A DNA stretch of 64,000 nucleotides from Candidatus Omnitrophota bacterium (GCA_020632495.1 JACKFL010000006.1:1054001-1118000), one strand, 5' to 3'. Positions 32,550 to 42,025 are shown, counted from the stretch's first letter. Numbers and translations are program-made. The notes: a model not told the origin generated them from the sequence alone.

Positions 32550-33727
32550 GTAACAGTCTCCAAGGCTTTTTTCAGGATATACAGAGCGCGGTCGGCCTGT
32601 TTTTTGGTCACTGTGAGCGCGGGCATCAGCCGCAGGACATTTCCCTGCGTGCAGTTGATGATCAGTCCCTTGGCAAAGCATTCTTCATAAACCGGTTTGC
32701 CCGGGACGGTCAGCTCGATTCCGAGCATCAGTCCGCAGCTACGGACTTCCCGGATAACCGGCATCGAGCGCTGCAGCTCGGTCAAGCGACCAGAAATATA
32801 TTGTCCCATGACTTTCGCATTTTTCAACATTTTGTCCGTTTTAATCGCGCTGAACACGCCCAAGGCCGCCTTGGTCACCAGCGGGGACCCGCCGAATGTC
32901 GAGGCATGCATCCCCGGTTGAAAGGTGTCGGCAATACCCGCGCGCACCACCAGGGCGCTGATAGGCAGGCCGCCTCCGAGGGCCTTGGCCAGGACCATAA
33001 CATCGGGTTTGACCCCGAAATGCTTAAAGGCGAACATCTCGCCGGTCCGGCCCATACCGGTCTGCACCTCGTCAAAGATCAGCAGCATGTCTTTTTCATC
33101 GCAGAGTTGGCGCAATTGCTGCAGGTAGCTCTTGTCCGCCACATGGACCCCGCCCTCACCCTGGACCGGTTCCAACATGATGGCCACGGTCTGAGGCGTC
33201 AAGGCCTTCTTGACCGCGGCGAAGTCATTGAACGGGACGTGTGAAAATCCCTCCGGCAGCGGTTGAAAACCCTTCTGATATGCCACCTGTCCCGTAGCGG
33301 TCAAGGCGGCCAGGGTACGTCCGTGAAAGGACTTCTCCATGGTGATGACGTGATGCCGCTTGCCCGCCCCGTAGATACGGGCGAATTTAATGGCCCCTTC
33401 GCACCCTTCCGCCCCGCTATTGCCGAAGAATACCTTGCCCGGAAACGAGTGGCGGATAATCTCCCGGGCGAGTTTGGCTTGGTTGGGATGATAGAAACTG
33501 TTGGGGACATGAATCAGTTTGCCGATTTGGTCCCGTACGGCAGCCATGACCTTCGGATGGCAGTGGCCCACATTATTGACGCCCCATCCCGGAAAGAAGT
33601 CGAGATACTTCTTGCCGTCGATGTCGGTCAATGTCATGCCCTTGCCCTTAACAAAGATGCCCGGTGTCCGCGTATACGTCGACATGACGTATTTGTCGTA
33701 ATTCTTGATGACGTCGTTCTTCTTCAT
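32546..33727 (-). CDS. argD: Acetylornithine aminotransferase
   Basis: 393-aa class III PLP aminotransferase. FFGNSGAEGCEGAIKFAR, FDEVQTGMGRTGEMFAF and the PLP lysine in MVLAKALGGGLP are visible. Converts N-acetylglutamate semialdehyde to N-acetylornithine; in many bacteria it also serves succinyl-DAP, but here DapL makes that unnecessary. Overlaps argB and argF by 4 bp each. Confidence 0.95.
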   Translation of the reverse strand: MKKNDVIKNYDKYVMSTYTRTPGIFVKGKGMTLTDIDGKKYLDFFPGWGVNNVGHCHPKVMAAVRDQIGKLIHVPNSFYHPNQAKLAREIIRHSFPGKVFFGNSGAEGCEGAIKFARIYGAGKRHHVITMEKSFHGRTLAALTATGQVAYQKGFQPLPEGFSHVPFNDFAAVKKALTPQTVAIMLEPVQGEGGVHVADKSYLQQLRQLCDEKDMLLIFDEVQTGMGRTGEMFAFKHFGVKPDVMVLAKALGGGLPISALVVRAGIADTFQPGMHASTFGGSPLVTKAALGVFSAIKTDKMLKNAKVMGQYISGRLTELQRSMPVIREVRSCGLMLGIELTVPGKPVYEECFAKGLIINCTQGNVLRLMPALTVTKKQADRALYILKKALETVT

Positions 33728-34590
33728 GAGGCCACCTTGTCCGGAATGATTTGGGTCCCGATCCCTTTGTTGGTGAAAAATTCAAGCAACAGGGCGTGCT
33801 GGATGCGGGCGTCGACAATGTGCGTCTTTTGTACGCCGCTGTTCAGCGCTTCGATACAGGACCTGACTTTCGGGATCATCCCGCCTTCGATGGTGTTCTT
33901 TTTGATCAGCTCGTGGACCTGGGTCACGGTCAAAGAGGAATACAGCGAATCCGGATCCGCGGGGTCACGCAGGACTCCCTGGACATTGGTCAGCAGCACC
34001 AGCTTTTCCGCGTGCATAGAGTTGGCGATAGCGCTGGCCACCTCATCCGCATTGATGTTGTGAGGGACTTTCTCGACGGTGATGCCCATCGGCGAGACCA
34101 CGGTGATATGCCCCCGGCGCAGGTGCTCGTCCAGCGTCTTTTTATCTACCGAGGCGACGCTGCCGACAAATCCCAAATCCTTGGAGGCGATTTTCTTTTC
34201 CACGTGAATGATGTTCTCATGGCCGTGCAGGCCGGTCACGTCGCCTTTCAGTTCGCGGATTTCCTTGACGATCAGCTGATTGAGCTTGTCGAGTTCCTCA
34301 CTGACGACGTCCAGGGTTTGCTTGTCGGTCACCCGCATTCCTTCGTGCCATTCGCTCTTGATATTGAGTTCCTTCAGGCGCGAGCTGATCGCCGGCCCGC
34401 CGCCGTGAACGAGAATGGTGCGGATTCCCACGTAACTCAGAAAGACCACGTCCTGCAGGACGTTGCGCCGGATCTTGGTGTCGCTGAGGATGCTGCCGCC
34501 GTATTTGATGACAAAGACCTTTTTACGGAAGGCGTGAATGTAAGGGATCGCTTCGATAAGGACCCCGGCTTTTTTAATGACTTCGTCCAT
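33724..34590 (-). CDS. argB: Acetylglutamate kinase
   Basis: 288 aa from the ATG at 34588-34590, which gives the usual N-terminus (KKAGVLIEAIPYIHAF); an ATG 13 codons upstream overlaps argJ and is a less likely alternative. Phosphorylates N-acetylglutamate. VIKYGGSILSD (commonly KYGGNAM), LVHGGGPAIS, NINADEVASAIA and LLTNVQGVL are the nucleotide- and substrate-binding segments. Arginine feedback needs an N-terminal helix that this form partly has; I cannot tell if it is sensitive. Confidence 0.93.
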   Translation of the reverse strand: MDEVIKKAGVLIEAIPYIHAFRKKVFVIKYGGSILSDTKIRRNVLQDVVFLSYVGIRTILVHGGGPAISSRLKELNIKSEWHEGMRVTDKQTLDVVSEELDKLNQLIVKEIRELKGDVTGLHGHENIIHVEKKIASKDLGFVGSVASVDKKTLDEHLRRGHITVVSPMGITVEKVPHNINADEVASAIANSMHAEKLVLLTNVQGVLRDPADPDSLYSSLTVTQVHELIKKNTIEGGMIPKVRSCIEALNSGVQKTHIVDARIQHALLLEFFTNKGIGTQIIPDKVAS

Positions 34591-34594
34591 GCCT

Positions 34595-35737
34595 TTAATT
34601 GTACTCGGTGTTAATGCGGATGTATTCATGAGTTAAGTCCGAGGTATAGACGGTCGCTTCGGCGCGACCCAGTTGCAGGGTTGTGGTTATGGAGACGTCC
34701 TTCTTCTTGAACGAACTGAAGCTGATGTCCAGACTGTCTTCCTCGATGCCCTTGATTCCCAGGGCGCCGACCGCCGCCGCCACCCGGCCCCAGTTGGGGT
34801 TCGAGCCGTAAATGGCCGTCTTGACGAGCATGGAGTTGGCCACCATCAGGCCGATCTCCCGCGCCTGTTTGGCGGTCTTGGTCCCCTTGACGTGGATCGT
34901 GACGAACTTGGTCGCCCCTTCTCCGTCCAGGACGATTTTCTTGGCGAGATCCAGGCAGACGTCTTTAAGTGCGTCGCGAAAGGCGTCGTATTCCTTCCCC
35001 GGTTTGTCGATGACGGGATTGCCGGCCATGCCGTTGGCCAGGACTGTCAACATGTCGTTAGTGCTCATGCAACCGTCAACGGAGATGCAATTGAAGGAAT
35101 CTTCGTTCGCTTCCTTCAATGCCTGCTTCAACATTTTTCCGGTGATAGCCGCGTCCGTGGTGATGAAGCCCAGCATGGTGGCCATGTTCGGCGCGATCAT
35201 TCCGGACCCTTTAGCGCAGCCGCCGATAGTCACGGTTTTTCCGCCGATAGTCAGCCGCACGGTACGTTCCTTGATTACAAGGTCGGTCGTCAGGATCCCC
35301 TGCGCGAACGCCTTACCGCCCGCCGGCGACAACGCCGCCGTCAACGCAGGCAGGGCCGTGGTGATCTTTTCGATGGGCAACGGTTTTCCGATAATGCCGG
35401 TGGAAGCCACCAGCACATCGGTCGCCTTGATGCCCAGTGCGGCTGCGCACGCCTCGGCCATACAGACCGCGTCCGCGTAGCCTTGTTTACCGGTGAAACA
35501 ATTCGCATTCCCGCTGTTGACGATAATGGCCCGCGCGCGTCCGTTGCGTCCGTGACGGCGGCAGACTGTGATCGGGGCGGCGACGACGGAATTCTGAGTG
35601 TAGACCGAGGCCGTCGTGGCCGGGATGTCGCTGACAACCAGCGACAGGTCTTTCTTTTGCGAACGTTTGATGCCGCTCCACATGCCGTGGGCCCGGAAAC
35701 CTTCCGGTTTGGTGATCCCTCCGCTGATGACCTTCAT
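34595..35737 (-). CDS. argJ: Glutamate N-acetyltransferase ArgJ
   Basis: 380 aa. Ntn-type enzyme that recycles the acetyl group from acetylornithine to glutamate. The self-cleavage and nucleophile site is GMIAPNMATMLGF (Thr of ATML); GGCAKGSG precedes it, and SVDGCMSTNDM and SNPNWGRV follow. With ArgJ present and no argE in the cluster, the cyclic pathway is indicated. Whether it also uses acetyl-CoA cannot be read from the sequence. Overlaps argC by 4 bp. Confidence 0.96.
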   Translation of the reverse strand: MKVISGGITKPEGFRAHGMWSGIKRSQKKDLSLVVSDIPATTASVYTQNSVVAAPITVCRRHGRNGRARAIIVNSGNANCFTGKQGYADAVCMAEACAAALGIKATDVLVASTGIIGKPLPIEKITTALPALTAALSPAGGKAFAQGILTTDLVIKERTVRLTIGGKTVTIGGCAKGSGMIAPNMATMLGFITTDAAITGKMLKQALKEANEDSFNCISVDGCMSTNDMLTVLANGMAGNPVIDKPGKEYDAFRDALKDVCLDLAKKIVLDGEGATKFVTIHVKGTKTAKQAREIGLMVANSMLVKTAIYGSNPNWGRVAAAVGALGIKGIEEDSLDISFSSFKKKDVSITTTLQLGRAEATVYTSDLTHEYIRINTEYN

Positions 35738-36753
35738 AACAGGCCCTCACTTTCCGAGAATCCGCACATGAGATTCATGTTTTGGATGGCCTGACCGGCG
35801 GCGCCTTTCACCAGGTTGTCGATCGCGACGGTGATGACCAGCAGGTTTTTCTGATCGTTGAGCGCGAGGCTGATATCACAGAAGTTGGTCTTTACCACAT
35901 TCTTGAGTTCCACCTGTTCCTCGAGTCCGAATACGCGTACGAACGGCTCCACCTTGTAAAAGTTGGAGTACAGCTTATGGCAGCGGTTAAGGCGGATCCG
36001 GGAGGACAATTTTACATAGATCGTCTCCAGAATCCCGCGGTTGACAGGCAACAGATGCGGCACGAAGTTTATCGCCTTGCTGTGCGTGCAGAGCTTGGCC
36101 AGGTAGCGTTCGATTTCCGGGACATGTTGATGGTTAAGGACCTTGTAGGCCTTGAAGTTTTCACTGACTTCCCCGTGGCTGAGCGCCACCGCTGCCTTGC
36201 GGCCGGCGCCGGTGACACCGGACTTGGCATCGATGATGATCGATTCAATCAGCTCACAGTGAGTCCCGACCAGCGGGGCCAGTCCGAGCAGCGCGGCGGT
36301 CGGATAGCAACCGGGGTTGGCCACCAGGCTTGCCTTTTTGATTTCTTCTTTATAGAGTTCGGGCAGTCCGTACACGGCCTTGCGCAGATTGCGCGGGTCC
36401 GTGTGTGTCGCCTTGTACCATTTCTTGTAGGTTGCCACCGATCCCAGGCGGTAATCACCGCTGAGGTCGATGACCTTCACCCCGGCCTTCAGCAGTTTGG
36501 GGGTGATTTGCATCGCGATGGTATGCGGCACGGCCAACAACGCGACGTCGCATTGACCGGCGGCTTTTGTGACATCGAATTGATCGCAATACAATTTTGT
36601 ACGATTCTTCAACTGCGGCCAGATATCACTGATCTTGCCGCGCGTGTTATTGGCGCTGACGTAGGTCACCCGCGCGTTGGGGTGGCGCAGGAGCAGTTCC
36701 AGGGCGGTAAACCCGGAATACCCGCTGACACCGACAATACCGACTTTAATCAT
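35734..36753 (-). CDS. argC: N-acetyl-gamma-glutamyl-phosphate reductase
   Basis: 339 aa. NADPH-dependent reduction giving N-acetylglutamate semialdehyde. Rossmann start VGIVGVSGYSGFTALELLLRHP, catalytic cysteine in VANPGCYPTAALL, and HQHVPEIE with the conserved histidine region. It is the first gene of the run reaching nadX; an AGAGG site lies 9 bp upstream. The 40-bp gap to the ribosomal terminator shows no convincing promoter, so initiation may occur by read-through or from a weak site there. Confidence 0.96.
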   Translation of the reverse strand: MIKVGIVGVSGYSGFTALELLLRHPNARVTYVSANNTRGKISDIWPQLKNRTKLYCDQFDVTKAAGQCDVALLAVPHTIAMQITPKLLKAGVKVIDLSGDYRLGSVATYKKWYKATHTDPRNLRKAVYGLPELYKEEIKKASLVANPGCYPTAALLGLAPLVGTHCELIESIIIDAKSGVTGAGRKAAVALSHGEVSENFKAYKVLNHQHVPEIERYLAKLCTHSKAINFVPHLLPVNRGILETIYVKLSSRIRLNRCHKLYSNFYKVEPFVRVFGLEEQVELKNVVKTNFCDISLALNDQKNLLVITVAIDNLVKGAAGQAIQNMNLMCGFSESEGLL

Positions 36754-36793
36754 GATGTTTTCCTCTCATGATGCCGCGCCCGGCGCGACACCA

Positions 36794-36839
36794 AATAAAA
36801 AGCCTATCTCTTAACTCGTCCGAGGTGGGAGATAGGCTT
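36794..36839 (-). terminator. Intrinsic terminator of the rplM-rpsI operon
   Basis: AAGCCTATCTC (36800-36810) and GAGATAGGCTT (36829-36839) form a perfect 11-bp stem; the minus strand continues with TTTATTTGG. It starts about 30 bp after the rpsI stop. Confidence 0.88.
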
Positions 36840-36869
36840 GAAATTCGAAAGATTTATTAATGCTGCAAC

Positions 36870-37265
36870 TTAACGTTTAACCCACTGGAATTTCTTACGT
36901 GCTCCCTTTTGGCCCGGTTTTTGCCTTTCCTTCATCCTGGGGTCACGCCTGAGCATCAAGGCCTTCTTCAGTACGGGTTTGTTTTCCATATCGCATGCGG
37001 ACAGAGCGCGGGCCAGTCCGAGACGGAAAGCGCCAGCCTGGCCGCTGATGCCGCCGCCGGTAACTTTGACTTCGATATCGAATTTGCCCATCGTGTTGGT
37101 GATCTTCAGCGGTTCCAGAATGATGATCTGGTCGGTTTCACGGTGAAAATATTCCGTGAACGGACGCTTGTTAACACGAATCTTGCCTTCTCCCGGCATG
37201 ATGTTAACGCGGGCAACTGAACTTTTGCGACGGCCTGTGGCTCCGTACTTGACAATCTCGACCAT
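36870..37265 (-). CDS. rpsI: 30S ribosomal protein S9
   Basis: 131 aa. GRRKSSVARVNIMPGEGKI at the N-terminus, GGGISGQAGAFRLGLARAL in the middle and the basic GARKKFQWVKR tail that reaches the P-site tRNA. The ending KR (normally SKR or KR) is intact. It lies 15 bp after rplM, the near-universal order. Confidence 0.98.
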   Translation of the reverse strand: MVEIVKYGATGRRKSSVARVNIMPGEGKIRVNKRPFTEYFHRETDQIIILEPLKITNTMGKFDIEVKVTGGGISGQAGAFRLGLARALSACDMENKPVLKKALMLRRDPRMKERQKPGQKGARKKFQWVKR

Positions 37266-37280
37266 GGGAATGATGTGCTC

Positions 37281-37715
37281 CTATACTTCCAATGCAATGG
37301 GTTTTTGCGCTTGATGCGGGTGTTCCGCCCCGGCATAGACCTTGAGTTTGCGGCGCTGCTGGTTGCCGAGCGGGCCGCTGGGGATCATCCGGTTGACGGC
37401 CAGCTCAATCACCTTGGCCGGGTTCTTGGCCATGAGATCCTTCAGCTTGACGGTCTTTTGTCCGGAGGGATAGCCGGAAAAGCGCTGATATTCTTTATCT
37501 TCCATCTTTTTGCCGGTGACGCGGATTTTCTCCGCGTTGATGATGATGACATTGTCTCCGGCATCGAAATGCGGTGTGAATGTGGTTTTGTGCTTGCCGC
37601 GCAGCACTGTGGCGGCTTTGGCCGCGACACGTCCCAGGATCTTGTCCGTGGCATCAATCACGTAGCTTTGACGCTCGGTGTTCTGGGCGTTGGCCATGAA
37701 TGTTTTCTGCTTCAT
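37281..37715 (-). CDS. rplM: 50S ribosomal protein L13
   Basis: 144 aa. WYVIDA-like SYVIDATDKILGRVAAKAATVLRGKHK, FSGYPSGQK and the PKGPLG-like IPSGPLGNQQRRKLKVYAGAEHPHQAQ identify L13. Tryptophan of the usual WYVVDA is replaced by Ser. The 43-nt leader from the promoter has only a weak CGGA ribosome site. Confidence 0.97.
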   Translation of the reverse strand: MKQKTFMANAQNTERQSYVIDATDKILGRVAAKAATVLRGKHKTTFTPHFDAGDNVIIINAEKIRVTGKKMEDKEYQRFSGYPSGQKTVKLKDLMAKNPAKVIELAVNRMIPSGPLGNQQRRKLKVYAGAEHPHQAQKPIALEV

Positions 37716-37764
37716 CGTTTTGTTCCGTATATAGGCGTATTGGTGTGGCTTACAATAAGTATGA

Positions 37765-37792
37765 AGTATATCACTTTCGCAATGTTTGTCAA
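37765..37792 (-). promoter_or_regulatory. Promoter of rplM-rpsI
   Basis: Minus strand: perfect TTGACA (37787-37792), 16-bp spacer, TATACT (37765-37770). It fits in the 85-bp gap between truA and rplM, with a start expected near 37758. Confidence 0.85.
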
Positions 37793-37800
37793 CGGAAAAT

Positions 37801-38562
37801 TTAGGCCATTTTCCGGCCCGGATAGGCCACCTTTATCAGGCTCAAACCGTGGGCCGGGGCGGCTGCCGGAGCGGCCTTTCTGTCCCTGGCCCGGAGGATC
37901 CGGCGGACTTCGCGGGGCGGTATCCGCCCGGCCCCGCATTCCAGCAGCAAGCCGGCGATATTCCGGACCATCTTGTAAAGAAAGCCGTTGGCGGTGATTT
38001 CGACTGTGATCAGGTCTCCCCTGCGCCGGACCTTTAAGGCACTCACGATACGTACGTCGTTCCCGTTGCGATTACTGCGGTTAGTGCCTTTGAACGAGCG
38101 AAAATCATGCTCGCCCACCAGCTCATTGGCCGCCGTTTGCATCAAATCCGCATCCAGGGGATAAATGAATCGCAGCGCGGTCCGTTCCCCCAGGGGGCTG
38201 CGTACCTCCCGGTTCAGTATTTGATAGCGATAGGTCTTGCTCTTGGCGCTGTACTGGGCGTGGAACTCATCCGGGACCGGGACGGCCTCTAAAATCGCCA
38301 CGTCCTTGGGCAGGTGCGCGTTCAGGGCGTTGCGGATTTCCGCCGGAGGTTTGCTGACGGCCGTACGGAAGTTGGCCACCTGGCCGGCGGCGTGGACCCC
38401 GCTGTCGGTCCGTCCGGAACCTATCAGATTGATGTTTTCGCCGAAAATCTGAAAGAACGTATCACGGATCACCGCCTGCACGGTGCGTTCGCCGCGGGAT
38501 TGAATCTGCCAGCCACGAAAATCCGTTCCGTCGTACTCGATCGTCAGTTTGATGTTGGTCAT
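37801..38562 (-). CDS. truA: tRNA pseudouridine(38-40) synthase TruA
   Basis: 253 aa. Isomerises uridines 38-40 in the anticodon arm. The catalytic aspartate lies in GSGRTDSGVHAAGQV; YDGTDFRGWQ opens the protein, YRYQILNR and NGFLYKMVRNIAG follow. The C-terminal RAAPAAAPAHGLSL is the usual A-P-A-GL-L motif. It is probably the last gene of the leuB-asd-truA transcript (24 bp after asd). Confidence 0.96.
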   Translation of the reverse strand: MTNIKLTIEYDGTDFRGWQIQSRGERTVQAVIRDTFFQIFGENINLIGSGRTDSGVHAAGQVANFRTAVSKPPAEIRNALNAHLPKDVAILEAVPVPDEFHAQYSAKSKTYRYQILNREVRSPLGERTALRFIYPLDADLMQTAANELVGEHDFRSFKGTNRSNRNGNDVRIVSALKVRRRGDLITVEITANGFLYKMVRNIAGLLLECGAGRIPPREVRRILRARDRKAAPAAAPAHGLSLIKVAYPGRKMA

Positions 38563-38586
38563 GGGCGACCGTGAAATGGCGCGGTG

Positions 38587-39585
38587 CTAGATCAGTTTGT
38601 CGGCGACCAGCAGCTCGGCGATTTGCACGGCATTGAGGGCCGCCCCCTTGCGCAGATTGTCGGAGACGATCCACATATTCAATCCGCAGGCCACGGTTTC
38701 GTCTTCCCGTATTCGTCCGACGAAAGTGTCGTCCTTGCCCTGTGCGGCCAACGGCAACGGATATTTGTTGTTGGGCAGGTCGTCGATGACCGTTACGCCC
38801 GGGGCCTTTTGCAGCAATGCGACGGCCTTTTCGCGGGTCACCTTTTCGGCGGTCTCGATGTTGACCGACTCGGAATGCGCCCGCAAAACCGGTACACGCA
38901 CACAGGTTGCCGTGACCGCAATCTGCGGATCATGCATGATCTTCTTGGTCTCGTTGACCATCTTAATTTCTTCCTTCGTGTACAGATTGGACTGCGGCAC
39001 GTCGATATGCGGGATCAGATTATGCATGATCTGGTACTGAAAGGCGTTTACATCCATCGTTCCCTTGCTCTGGTCCTCGAATTCCTTGATGGCCGCCGAG
39101 CCCGCTCCGGAGACGGACTGGTAAGTTGACACTACCACCCGCTTGATTTTGGAAAAGTCATGAATAGGTTTTAACGCCACTACCATCTGTATGGTGGAGC
39201 AGTTCGGGTTGGCGATGATCCCTTTGTGGAGTCTGACGTCCTGGGGATTGACCTCGGGCACGACCAGCGGCACGTCATTATCCATGCGAAATTGGCTGGT
39301 ATTGTCGATAACCGTACAACCGGCCGCGGCCGCCAACGGGGCGATCACCTTGCTGACCGCGGCTCCCGGCGAGAATAGGCCGACCTGAACATCGGCGAAT
39401 TTCTGAGCAGCGTTGCCCTCGTTCAGGGCTTCGTAAAGTTGGCCGTCGATTTCGGTGTCCTGCTCGAGGCTGGTTGAGAACAAGCGCAGTTTCCCTACGG
39501 GAAAATTGCGTTCCAGCAGGATGCTGAGCATTTCCTGTCCCACCGCTCCGCGGATGCCGACGATACCGACATTGTATTTTGACAT
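38587..39585 (-). CDS. asd: Aspartate-semialdehyde dehydrogenase
   Basis: 332 aa. NADPH-dependent conversion of aspartyl phosphate to aspartate semialdehyde, feeding dapA. GIRGAVGQEMLSIL, catalytic cysteine in NPNCSTIQMVVAL, STYQSVSGAGSAA, and VPVLRAHSESVNIE with the active histidine. Complete. It lies 10 bp after the leuB-like gene. The supply enzyme aspartokinase is not in the window. Confidence 0.96.
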   Translation of the reverse strand: MSKYNVGIVGIRGAVGQEMLSILLERNFPVGKLRLFSTSLEQDTEIDGQLYEALNEGNAAQKFADVQVGLFSPGAAVSKVIAPLAAAAGCTVIDNTSQFRMDNDVPLVVPEVNPQDVRLHKGIIANPNCSTIQMVVALKPIHDFSKIKRVVVSTYQSVSGAGSAAIKEFEDQSKGTMDVNAFQYQIMHNLIPHIDVPQSNLYTKEEIKMVNETKKIMHDPQIAVTATCVRVPVLRAHSESVNIETAEKVTREKAVALLQKAPGVTVIDDLPNNKYPLPLAAQGKDDTFVGRIREDETVACGLNMWIVSDNLRKGAALNAVQIAELLVADKLI

Positions 39586-39595
39586 GATGGTTCTC

Positions 39596-40696
39596 CTAAA
39601 TGCGCGAGGCGATGCGGTCGCCGACCTCCGCCGTGGTAAAGCCCATCTTTCCGACCAGCATTGACTTCATTTCCTTGATGGTCTTGCGGGTAGCCGCTTC
39701 CAAACTCATAGCCGCCTCAGGTTCGCCGAGGTGGTTGAGCATCATCACGGCCGTCAAGATTGTCGCGACCGGATTGATTACGCCTTTGCCGGCAAACGAC
39801 GGCGCGGTCCCGTGGACCGGTTCGAACATGCTCACGCCCTGGGGATTTATGTTGCCGCTCGGAGCGACGCCCATCCCGCCTTGCGTTACCGCGGCCAGAT
39901 CGGTGATAATGTCGCCGAACATATTGCTGGTGACTATCCCGTTAAACCGTTTCGGGTCCTCAACCATGTATATGCAGATCGCGTCCACATGACAGTAGTC
40001 GGCGATGATCGCGGGATATTCCTTGGCGACTTCGTCGAATACGCGCTGCCATAAATCAAACACGTAGGTCAGGACATTGGTCTTGCCGCAGAGAGTCAGT
40101 TTGGCATAGTAACCGTTGGCCTTTTCCTCGTCGCTGAGTCCCTTCCAGGGGGCGTTCTCATGGCGGATCTTCAGGCTTTCAAAGGCGTAACGGATGCAGC
40201 GTTCGACCTGATTACGGGTGTAAATCATTTTTTGGATGGCGATCTCAGCGTCCGTCCCCTTGTCGATAAACTCCCCTTCCCCCACGTACAAGCCCCCGGT
40301 GTTTTCGCGGAAGACGATATAATCGATGTCGGACGGTCCCCTGCCGGCCAGCGGGGTGGTGACGTTTTCGTAAAGCTTGACCGGTCGCAGATTAATGTAC
40401 AGGTCCAGGTCGAAGCGGAGTTTCAACAGGATGCCCCGTTCCAGGATGCCCGGTTTGACCTCGGGATGGCCGATTCCCCCGAGAAAGATCGCGTCAAAGG
40501 CGCGCAGCTGGTCGACTTCATCGTCGGACAGCACGGCCTTGGTCTTGAGATAGCGTTCGCCTCCGAAGTTAAACTTTTCGGTACTCAGCCGGAAGCCGAA
40601 TTTATCTGCTGCTGTGTTGAGGGCCTTCAGTCCTTCACGGACCACTTCCGGGCCGATCCCGTCGCCTTCGATCACTGCTATTTTGTATTCATTCAT
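39596..40696 (-). CDS. leuB: 3-isopropylmalate dehydrogenase-like beta-decarboxylating dehydrogenase
   Basis: 366 aa of the isocitrate/isopropylmalate dehydrogenase family. GDGIGPEVV at the N-terminus, FLGGIGHPEV, YINLRPVKLY, VFRENTGGLYVGEG, and the metal-binding VTSNMFGDIITDLAAV followed by MFEPVHGTAPSFAGKGVINP. The INLRPV-K form with no long insertion fits the LeuB/tartrate-dehydrogenase branch rather than ICDH. Placement before asd is common for leuB. Homoisocitrate or tartrate dehydrogenase cannot be excluded; no leuA, leuC or leuD is nearby. Confidence 0.82.
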   Translation of the reverse strand: MNEYKIAVIEGDGIGPEVVREGLKALNTAADKFGFRLSTEKFNFGGERYLKTKAVLSDDEVDQLRAFDAIFLGGIGHPEVKPGILERGILLKLRFDLDLYINLRPVKLYENVTTPLAGRGPSDIDYIVFRENTGGLYVGEGEFIDKGTDAEIAIQKMIYTRNQVERCIRYAFESLKIRHENAPWKGLSDEEKANGYYAKLTLCGKTNVLTYVFDLWQRVFDEVAKEYPAIIADYCHVDAICIYMVEDPKRFNGIVTSNMFGDIITDLAAVTQGGMGVAPSGNINPQGVSMFEPVHGTAPSFAGKGVINPVATILTAVMMLNHLGEPEAAMSLEAATRKTIKEMKSMLVGKMGFTTAEVGDRIASRI

Positions 40697-40731
40697 GGCA
40701 AAGCCTGTATTTGAGGTTTACTAAAAACCTG

Positions 40732-40759
40732 AGTATATCACAGATTGTTTCTTTTCCAA
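40732..40759 (-). promoter_or_regulatory. Promoter of leuB-asd-truA
   Basis: Minus strand: TTGGAA (40754-40759), 16-bp spacer, TATACT (40732-40737). Immediately after the -10 box the transcript would contain an AGGTTT/AAACCT hairpin (40712-40729) that lies at the extreme 5' end. Confidence 0.65.
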
Positions 40760-40780
40760 GCTGATTTTGGTCGGGGGGGA

Positions 40781-42025
40781 TTACTCGCGGAATTTCTTGA
40801 CCACAACGCTGGCATTATGTCCCCCGAAGCCCAGAGAATTGGACATGGCGGCCTCCACCTTTACGGCGCGGGCCTCATTGGGGACGTAATCCAGATCGCA
40901 ATCCGGGTCCGGTGTCGTGTAATTGATGGTCGGCGGGACGATGTCGTCCCGGACGGCCAGGACGCAGGCGGCGAACTCGATCCCTCCGGCCGCACCCAGC
41001 AGATGCCCGGTCATGGACTTGGTCGAGCTGATGGGGATCTTGGGGGCTAGCGGTCCGAATGAGTTCTTGATGGCCAGCGTTTCCACCTTGTCGTTCAGGT
41101 GCGTGGATGTTCCGTGCGCGTTGATATAGGAAATGTCCTCGGCCTTGAGTCCGGCATCCTTGACGGCAAATTCCATGGCCTTGGAGGCCCCCCGGCCGGT
41201 CGATTCGGGCGCGGTAATGTGATAGGCGTCCGAGGTGCGGCCGTAGCCGGCCATTTCGGCCAGGATCGGGGCGCCGCGTTTCAGCGCGTGTTCCAGGGTC
41301 TCCAGGATAACGATCCCGGCCCCCTCGGCCATGACAAAACCGTCCCGGTCTTTGTCGAACGGACGTGACGCTTTTTCCGGGTCATCATTGCGCCGGCTTA
41401 AGGCCTTCAGGGCGCAAAAACCGCCTACGCCGAGGATCGTGGTGGCGCTCTCGGTCCCGCCGGCGATCATGACGTCGGCATCGCCATACTGGATAAAACG
41501 GTAGGCATCTCCGATGGCATTGGTGGCGGTCGAACAAGCCGTGGCCACACAGGTTGCCGGTCCGTAGGCGCCGTGTTCGATCGAAACCTGTCCGGCCGCC
41601 TCGTTGATAATAATCTTCGGGATAAGATGCGGCGATAAGCGGCTCGGACCGCGGTCGACAAATTTCTGGTGCTCCTCTTCGGCGGTCCCGATACTCCCGA
41701 TCCCCGAACCTATCAGCACGCCGACCCGGTCGCGGTCAACCTCATCCATGTTGAGCTGCGCGTTGCTCACCGCTTCCCGGCTGGCCACCGCGGCAAACTG
41801 GACGAAGCGTGACAGATTGCGGGCTTCTTTGGAATTGAAGTATTTCAGCGGGTCATAATCATTGCAATGCCCGGCAATCCGGCATTCGAATTCACTGACG
41901 TCAAAATGGGTGATCGGTTTGATCCCGCTCTGTCCGGCCTTGAGCGCTTCCCAAAACGGATCCACTAAAATGCCGACGGGAGAAATGATACCCAGTCCGG
42001 TGATGACAACACGTTTTTTACTCAT
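40781..42025 (-). CDS. fabF: 3-oxoacyl-[acyl-carrier-protein] synthase II
   Basis: 414-aa condensing enzyme of fatty acid elongation. Catalytic Cys in VATACSTATNAIG, His in NAHGTSTHLNDKVE, and SSTKSMTGHLLGAAGG with the Lys/His pair; the C-terminal FGGHNASVV is typical. The N-terminal KRVVITGLGIISPVG confirms the start. It lies behind acpP, in the common fabG-acpP-fabF order. Confidence 0.97.
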   Translation of the reverse strand: MSKKRVVITGLGIISPVGILVDPFWEALKAGQSGIKPITHFDVSEFECRIAGHCNDYDPLKYFNSKEARNLSRFVQFAAVASREAVSNAQLNMDEVDRDRVGVLIGSGIGSIGTAEEEHQKFVDRGPSRLSPHLIPKIIINEAAGQVSIEHGAYGPATCVATACSTATNAIGDAYRFIQYGDADVMIAGGTESATTILGVGGFCALKALSRRNDDPEKASRPFDKDRDGFVMAEGAGIVILETLEHALKRGAPILAEMAGYGRTSDAYHITAPESTGRGASKAMEFAVKDAGLKAEDISYINAHGTSTHLNDKVETLAIKNSFGPLAPKIPISSTKSMTGHLLGAAGGIEFAACVLAVRDDIVPPTINYTTPDPDCDLDYVPNEARAVKVEAAMSNSLGFGGHNASVVVKKFRE

